Of a stretch of DNA of 64,000 nucleotides, positions 59,745 to 64,000 are shown in pieces. The stretch covers positions 1-64,000 of the forward strand of contig NZ_JBMERD010000008.1 in NCBI RefSeq assembly GCF_048820935.1. Reading direction: 5' to 3'. The first letter of the stretch is position 1; each line of letters starts with the position of its first letter. Source of the DNA: Algicoccus sp048820935 (lineage in GTDB: Bacteria; Pseudomonadota; Gammaproteobacteria; Burkholderiales; Burkholderiaceae_B). The position numbers and the translations under genes are program-made. Below the pieces are notes generated by a model, which saw nothing but the letters and a program-made list of their open reading frames with translations, was not told the origin of the DNA and ran no database searches.

Positions 59745-60671
59745 ATGGCAGGAATCAAGGAAATTCGCACAAAGATCAAGAGCGTACAAAATACGAGCAA
59801 GATCACAAAAGCCATGGAGATGGTCGCAGCCTCCAAAATGCGCAAAGCGCAGGAACGGATGCGTGCAGGTCGTCCCTATGCATTGAAAGTGCGCAGTATG
59901 GCCACGCACCTGATGCAGGCCAATCCAGATTACAGCCACCCATATCTGAAAGAGAGCCCATCGCTCAAATCAGTCGGGGTGGTCGTGATCACAACGGATA
60001 AAGGACTGTGTGGCGGTTTGAATACCAACGTCATGCGTCTGGTGCTTGGTAAATACCAAGAATTCAGAGACCAAAACGTCGATGTGCAGTTCACTGCACT
60101 TGGCAATAAAGGTCTCGGTGTTCTGACCCGTGTTGGCGCCAATGTGGTGACACAGGAAATCGGTTTGGGTGACAAGCCCGAGATGGATCGATTGATTGGT
60201 GCCATCAAGGTTCAGATGGATGATTTTGAGCAGGGCAAGATTGACGCTGTGTATCTGGCCACAACACGGTTCGTGAATACGATGCGTCAAGAGCCGATGT
60301 TTGTACGCCTTTTGCCATTGCCTGGCAAACTACATCCAGAAAACAGTCTTGTGTCAGAAGAAGTGCCTGAGAACTTGGGCGACGAGCAGACTGATGCAAG
60401 CGCTCAGAGCTACAGCTGGGATTACATCTATGAGCCGAATACCAAGACGGTGATTGATGAACTCCTGAAGCGTTATGTGGAAGGACTGGTGTATCAGTCA
60501 GTGGCTGAAAACATGGCGTCAGAACAATCTGCCCGTATGGTTGCAATGAAAGCGGCATCCGACAACGCGAAGAAAGTCATTGACGATCTGCAGCTTGTCT
60601 ATAACAAGACACGTCAGGCCGCTATTACTAAAGAAATTTCGGAAATCGTTGGAGGCGCAGCTGCCGTTTAA
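59745..60671 (+). CDS. atpG: ATP synthase subunit gamma
   Basis: 308 residues, slightly longer than many because of an insertion rich in Glu, Asp and Ser (VPENLGDEQTDASAQSYSWD). IKEIRTKIKSVQNTSKITKA-MEMVAASKMRKAQ and the C-terminal YNKTRQAAITKEISEIVGGA-AAV are the paired rotor helices. Confidence 0.98.
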   Translation: MAGIKEIRTKIKSVQNTSKITKAMEMVAASKMRKAQERMRAGRPYALKVRSMATHLMQANPDYSHPYLKESPSLKSVGVVVITTDKGLCGGLNTNVMRLVLGKYQEFRDQNVDVQFTALGNKGLGVLTRVGANVVTQEIGLGDKPEMDRLIGAIKVQMDDFEQGKIDAVYLATTRFVNTMRQEPMFVRLLPLPGKLHPENSLVSEEVPENLGDEQTDASAQSYSWDYIYEPNTKTVIDELLKRYVEGLVYQSVAENMASEQSARMVAMKAASDNAKKVIDDLQLVYNKTRQAAITKEISEIVGGAAAV

Positions 60672-60723
60672 GTACAAGCGGCCTGCGACTTTAAACATCA
60701 AAGTTATCGAGTAAGGAAATCAA

Positions 60724-62124
60724 ATGAGCAACGGAACCATCGTTCAGTGTATCGGCGCCGTGGTGGATATTCAGTTTCCACGCGAGAATATGCCTCGTAT
60801 TTATGAAGCGCTGACCCTGGCAGACGATTCAAGCAGCTTTGCTGAGAAAGGTCTGACATTTGAAGTGCAGCAGCAGCTTGGTGATGGGATTGTCCGCACA
60901 ATTGCGCTGGGTTCCAGCGATGGTTTGCGTCGTGGCATGAGCGTCAATCGGACCAACGCCCCAATTTCTGTGCCAGTGGGTACAGGCACACTGGGCCGTA
61001 TTATGGACGTTTTGGGTCGCCCAATTGACGAAGCGGGCCCAATCGAATCCGACGAACTGCGTGCGATTCACCAACCGGCACCAAAATTCGATGAGTTGTC
61101 ACCTTCGGTGGAACTGCTCGAAACCGGTATTAAAGTGATTGACTTGGTGTGTCCTTTTGCGAAGGGCGGTAAAGTTGGTCTGTTCGGTGGTGCGGGTGTT
61201 GGTAAGACCGTGAACATGATGGAGCTGATCAACAACATCGCCAAACAGCACAGTGGTTTGTCTGTGTTTGCCGGTGTGGGTGAGCGTACACGTGAAGGAA
61301 ACGACTTCTACCACGAAATGGAAGAATCGAACGTTCTGGACAAAGTGGCCATGGTGTTTGGTCAGATGAACGAACCACCCGGTAACCGTCTTCGTGTTGC
61401 GCTGACCGGTCTGACCATGGCTGAAAAATTCCGTGACGAAGGCCGTGACATCCTGTTCTTTGTGGATAACATTTATCGTTACACACTGGCAGGAACCGAG
61501 GTGTCCGCTCTGTTGGGTCGTATGCCTTCAGCTGTGGGTTACCAGCCAACACTGGCCGAAGAGATGGGTGTTCTGCAAGAGCGTATTACGTCCACCAAAA
61601 CAGGTTCGATTACATCGATCCAGGCCGTTTACGTCCCTGCGGATGACTTGACTGACCCATCCCCAGCCACGACTTTCCAACACTTGGACTCCACCGTTGT
61701 GTTGTCACGTGACATTGCCGCTCTGGGTATTTATCCTGCTGTGGATCCACTGGATTCGACCAGTCGTCAGCTTGACCCACACGTTGTTGGTGAAGAGCAT
61801 TACAGCGTCGCACGTGGTGTTCAGCAGACATTGCAGCGCTACAAAGAGTTGCGTGACATTATCGCAATTCTGGGTATGGACGAATTGTCACCAGAAGATA
61901 AGCAGGCTGTGGCTCGCGCTCGTAAGATTCAGCGCTTCTTGTCACAACCTTTCCACGTGGCTGAAGTCTTTACCGGTTCACCTGGTAAATATGTCCCACT
62001 GTCAGAAACCATCCGTGGCTTTAAGATGATTGTCGAAGGTGAGTGTGATGCATTGCCTGAGCAAGCCTTCTACATGGTGGGTTCAATTGACGAGGCCTTT
62101 GAAAAAGCCAAAACCCTTAAATAA
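60724..62124 (+). CDS. atpD: ATP synthase subunit beta
   Basis: 466 residues. GLFGGAGVGKTVNMMELINN holds Walker A GGAGVGKT, GERTREGNDFYHEM the catalytic Glu region, and YPAVDPLDSTSRQLDP the family signature. Catalytic subunit. Confidence 0.99.
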   Translation: MSNGTIVQCIGAVVDIQFPRENMPRIYEALTLADDSSSFAEKGLTFEVQQQLGDGIVRTIALGSSDGLRRGMSVNRTNAPISVPVGTGTLGRIMDVLGRPIDEAGPIESDELRAIHQPAPKFDELSPSVELLETGIKVIDLVCPFAKGGKVGLFGGAGVGKTVNMMELINNIAKQHSGLSVFAGVGERTREGNDFYHEMEESNVLDKVAMVFGQMNEPPGNRLRVALTGLTMAEKFRDEGRDILFFVDNIYRYTLAGTEVSALLGRMPSAVGYQPTLAEEMGVLQERITSTKTGSITSIQAVYVPADDLTDPSPATTFQHLDSTVVLSRDIAALGIYPAVDPLDSTSRQLDPHVVGEEHYSVARGVQQTLQRYKELRDIIAILGMDELSPEDKQAVARARKIQRFLSQPFHVAEVFTGSPGKYVPLSETIRGFKMIVEGECDALPEQAFYMVGSIDEAFEKAKTLK

Positions 62125-62135
62125 GGGGATACAGT

Positions 62136-62561
62136 ATGAGCACGATTAAAGTCGATGTTGTCAGTGCTGAAGAGTCACTCTTCTCCGGTGAAGCAAAGTT
62201 TGTCGCTTTGCCGGGAGAAGCAGGTGAACTCGGTGTGCTGCCAGGTCATACACCGCTGATCACACGCATTCGTCCGGGAACCGTTAAAATCGTGTTCCCT
62301 GACGGCAAAGAAGAATCTATCTTTGTGGCGGGTGGTTTGCTGGAAATTCAACCTTCACAGGTAACTGTTCTGTCAGATACAGCGATTCGCGCTGAAGATC
62401 TGGATGAGGCCAAAGCGCTTGAAGCTCGTAAACGTGCTGAAGAATCTTTGTCCAATGCCAAGAGTCAGGAAGAGCTTGCTGTTGTTCAGGCAGAGTTGGA
62501 GATTTTAGCGGCACAGGCCATGGCGGCACGTCGCTTGCAAAAAACTACAGGCCGTCATTAA
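62136..62561 (+). CDS. atpC: ATP synthase subunit epsilon
   Basis: 141 residues: VDVVSAEESLFSGEAKFVAL, PGEAGELGVLPGHTPLITRI and FVAGGLLEIQPSQVTVLSDT form the N-terminal beta sandwich; the C-terminal helical pair can inhibit F1. Last atp gene. Confidence 0.98.
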   Translation: MSTIKVDVVSAEESLFSGEAKFVALPGEAGELGVLPGHTPLITRIRPGTVKIVFPDGKEESIFVAGGLLEIQPSQVTVLSDTAIRAEDLDEAKALEARKRAEESLSNAKSQEELAVVQAELEILAAQAMAARRLQKTTGRH

Positions 62562-62633
62562 TGGTTTGAAGGGTTGAGGGTGGTTTTACACGCTGTTCGT
62601 AAAAGCCCCCGTTTGCGTAAACTCCGTATAGAT

Positions 62634-62674
62634 TTGAAGCCCTTGAGCCATTAGGCTTGAGGGCTTCAAGTTTT
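62634..62674 (+). terminator. Strong intrinsic terminator after the atp operon, abutting the next gene
   Basis: A 16-bp stem (TTGAAGCCCTTGAGCC with GGCTTGAGGGCTTCAA, two G-U pairs) around ATTA is followed by GTTTTA. The T-run lies only two bases before the GGAG ribosome site of the regulator gene at 62687. Confidence 0.85.
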
Positions 62675-62686
62675 ATGGAGCATAGA

Positions 62687-63493
62687 ATGCGTCAACAAAT
62701 CGATGTGGCAGTCCTTCATCAGTTCGCAAATCAGCCTTGGTTCACCGATGCGCTTGCTAAGGTCAGACATGATTTAAATCGCATCTCGTTTCATGACCTC
62801 GACTGGGAAGTGCAGAATCTGCAGGATGAATCAACTGATCTGCAAAGCCCTTTGTTTGAGACGAATGCGGATTACTTGCCTAGGGTCGTTCGTTCAGATC
62901 GAACGGACTCATCAGAGTCTGTTGGTTTGCAAAGCGATTTGCTCTTGCGTGCAGCTGTGCGGCTGCGTCGATACGATGTGTTGCTATTACCTGTCTCCGT
63001 CGCGACCCTGGCTTGGACACGCAGATTGTTGTCTGGCATACCCAGGGGTTCAAATATTCCCGTGGTCGGTGTGTTTGAGCAGATTCAGAGTGCGGGGATG
63101 GTGGATCTGCTGGAATTGGGCTTAGCCGACTTTGTGCAAACCCCGATTGATGCACAAGAGTTACGAGCGCGGTTGTTATGCGCAGCAAGTCGTGCGCCTG
63201 TGCGGCGTTCATTGCAAGATAGCGCAAACCGACTGCCAGAAAAGGTGACGCCTGTGAAATCTTTGCAGCGATTTTTGTCGTTCCGTGTTGAAAACGGTAA
63301 ACCCGTCAGTTTTAAAGAAGCCAAATCGTCGTTGATAACAGCGTTTGAACGCGAATATGTGACTGACATGCTGAACATGGAGCGTGGTAATGTCGCTCGT
63401 GCAGCTGCCATGTCAGGTAAGAATCGTCGAGCCTTCTGGGAGATCATGCGCAAACACCAGATCAGTGCAGATATCTATCGGGATGGTAAATAG
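62687..63493 (+). CDS. Degenerate receiver-domain protein with Fis-type DNA-binding C terminus
   Basis: 268 residues from ATG 62687 (GGAG six bases upstream; an ATG at 62675 lacks a site). The middle part looks like a response-regulator fold (DVLLLPVSVATLAWTRRLLS, IPVVGVFEQIQSAGMVDLLE, LGLADFVQTPIDAQELRARL) with the P-x-D/x-x-L-x-A-R end but no clear phosphoacceptor Asp. The C terminus (ITAFEREYVTDMLNMERGNV-ARAAAMSGKNRRAFWEIMRK-H) is the Fis-like helix-turn-helix of NtrC-type activators; the AAA+ domain between them is missing. Probably a phosphorylation-independent regulator; target unknown. Confidence 0.75.
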   Translation: MRQQIDVAVLHQFANQPWFTDALAKVRHDLNRISFHDLDWEVQNLQDESTDLQSPLFETNADYLPRVVRSDRTDSSESVGLQSDLLLRAAVRLRRYDVLLLPVSVATLAWTRRLLSGIPRGSNIPVVGVFEQIQSAGMVDLLELGLADFVQTPIDAQELRARLLCAASRAPVRRSLQDSANRLPEKVTPVKSLQRFLSFRVENGKPVSFKEAKSSLITAFEREYVTDMLNMERGNVARAAAMSGKNRRAFWEIMRKHQISADIYRDGK

Positions 63494-63591
63494 ACGGTGT
63501 CATGCAGCAGTGTTCGGTACAATTGATGAGATACCCAAATGCCAAGGTTGCTAATAACTGGCATCTAATTCTTTTTTTGTAGAAATTAACC

Positions 63592-64000
63592 TTGAAAAAC
63601 GATATTTTTTTGAGGGCGCTTAAGCGCCAACCGGTTCCGTATACACCCGTGTGGCTGATGCGCCAAGCTGGGCGTTATTTGCCCGAGTACAAAGCAACGC
63701 GTGCGCGTGCTGGCTCTTTTATGGCCTTGGCACAAAGTCCCGAAATGGCGACCGAAGTCACATTGCAGCCGCTCGAGCGATTTGATTTTGATGCGGCGAT
63801 CTTGTTTTCTGATATTTTGACAATACCGGATGCTATGGGCTTAGGGCTTTCCTTTGTGCAAGGTGAAGGCCCTAAGTTTGAGAAATCATTGCGTCATGAA
63901 GACGATGTAAAAGCATTGACAGTGCCGGATATGCATCGTTTGCAGTATGTGTTTGACGCCGTTGCGATGATTCGTAAGACCTTAGATGGTCGTGTGCCTT
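63592..64000 (+). CDS. hemE: Uroporphyrinogen decarboxylase, N-terminal part (runs off the window)
   Basis: A TTG at 63592 starts the reading (an in-frame TAG lies 12 bases before it). Residues IFLRALKRQPVPYTPVWLMR-QAGRYLPEYKATRA hold the substrate-binding RQAGRYLPEY; FDFDAAILFSDILTIPDAMG contains the catalytic-type Asp. It decarboxylates uroporphyrinogen III to coproporphyrinogen III in heme synthesis. 136 codons are visible. Confidence 0.97.
   Translation, partial: MKNDIFLRALKRQPVPYTPVWLMRQAGRYLPEYKATRARAGSFMALAQSPEMATEVTLQPLERFDFDAAILFSDILTIPDAMGLGLSFVQGEGPKFEKSLRHEDDVKALTVPDMHRLQYVFDAVAMIRKTLDGRVP

Noticed and set aside
1..64000. CRISPR arrays
   Set aside because: No series of regularly spaced repeats was seen on either strand.

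Overview
This window is a junction between a GC-rich prophage (about 1.7-35.6 kb) and a more AT-rich betaproteobacterial chromosome (about 35.8-64 kb). The host gene order suggests a member of the Burkholderiales, most like Alcaligenaceae: hemA-prfA-prmC-grxD-ubiX, a complete atpIBEFHAGDC operon followed by a Fis-type regulator and hemE, and a Bug-family (TctC-type) solute receptor. The genus cannot be fixed from the sequence alone.

Left flank (1-1.67 kb): a patchwork of broken pieces. It holds the 5' end of an IS5-family transposase, the 3' half of a phage head-tail connector gene, and the C-terminal nuclease part of a UvrD-like helicase. The last two are fused head to head around 873-883.

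Prophage (1.67-35.6 kb): an HK97-type siphovirus whose tail-tip genes resemble those of gene transfer agents. The late genes run on the minus strand: HNH, small and large terminase, a small membrane protein, portal, ClpP-like protease, capsid, connectors, tail tube, tail chaperones with a -1 frameshift signal, tape measure, DUF2460, NlpC/P60, DUF2163, tail hub, fibre-like proteins, and a lysis cassette whose last gene looks cut short. An acyltransferase (possible lysogenic conversion gene) and a small unknown gene sit on the plus strand inside this late region. Early genes include two plus-strand cassettes behind a duplicated control element, a ParB-DNA methyltransferase fusion, DUF6362, a RuvC-like resolvase and a P4-type primase-helicase that is broken by two frameshifts. 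The 5' end of that primase has been replaced by a 572-residue gene of unknown function, which has a LexA-type box in its promoter. The right end has a DUF2924/serine recombinase/HTH module, a higBA toxin-antitoxin pair and a remnant second copy of one HTH gene. The broken primase and the truncated left edge suggest the prophage is defective.

Host part (35.8-64 kb): tRNA-Phe; heme and translation termination genes (hemA, prfA, prmC); grxD and ubiX; folB-ttcA-SDR; a catabolic cluster of enoyl-CoA hydratase, NDP-forming acyl-CoA synthetase, Bug receptor and two acyl-CoA dehydrogenases, divergent from an IclR regulator; a flavoprotein; mnmH; an M61 peptidase; an enoyl-CoA hydratase; the ATP synthase operon; and the start of hemE. 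No CRISPR array or rRNA is present.
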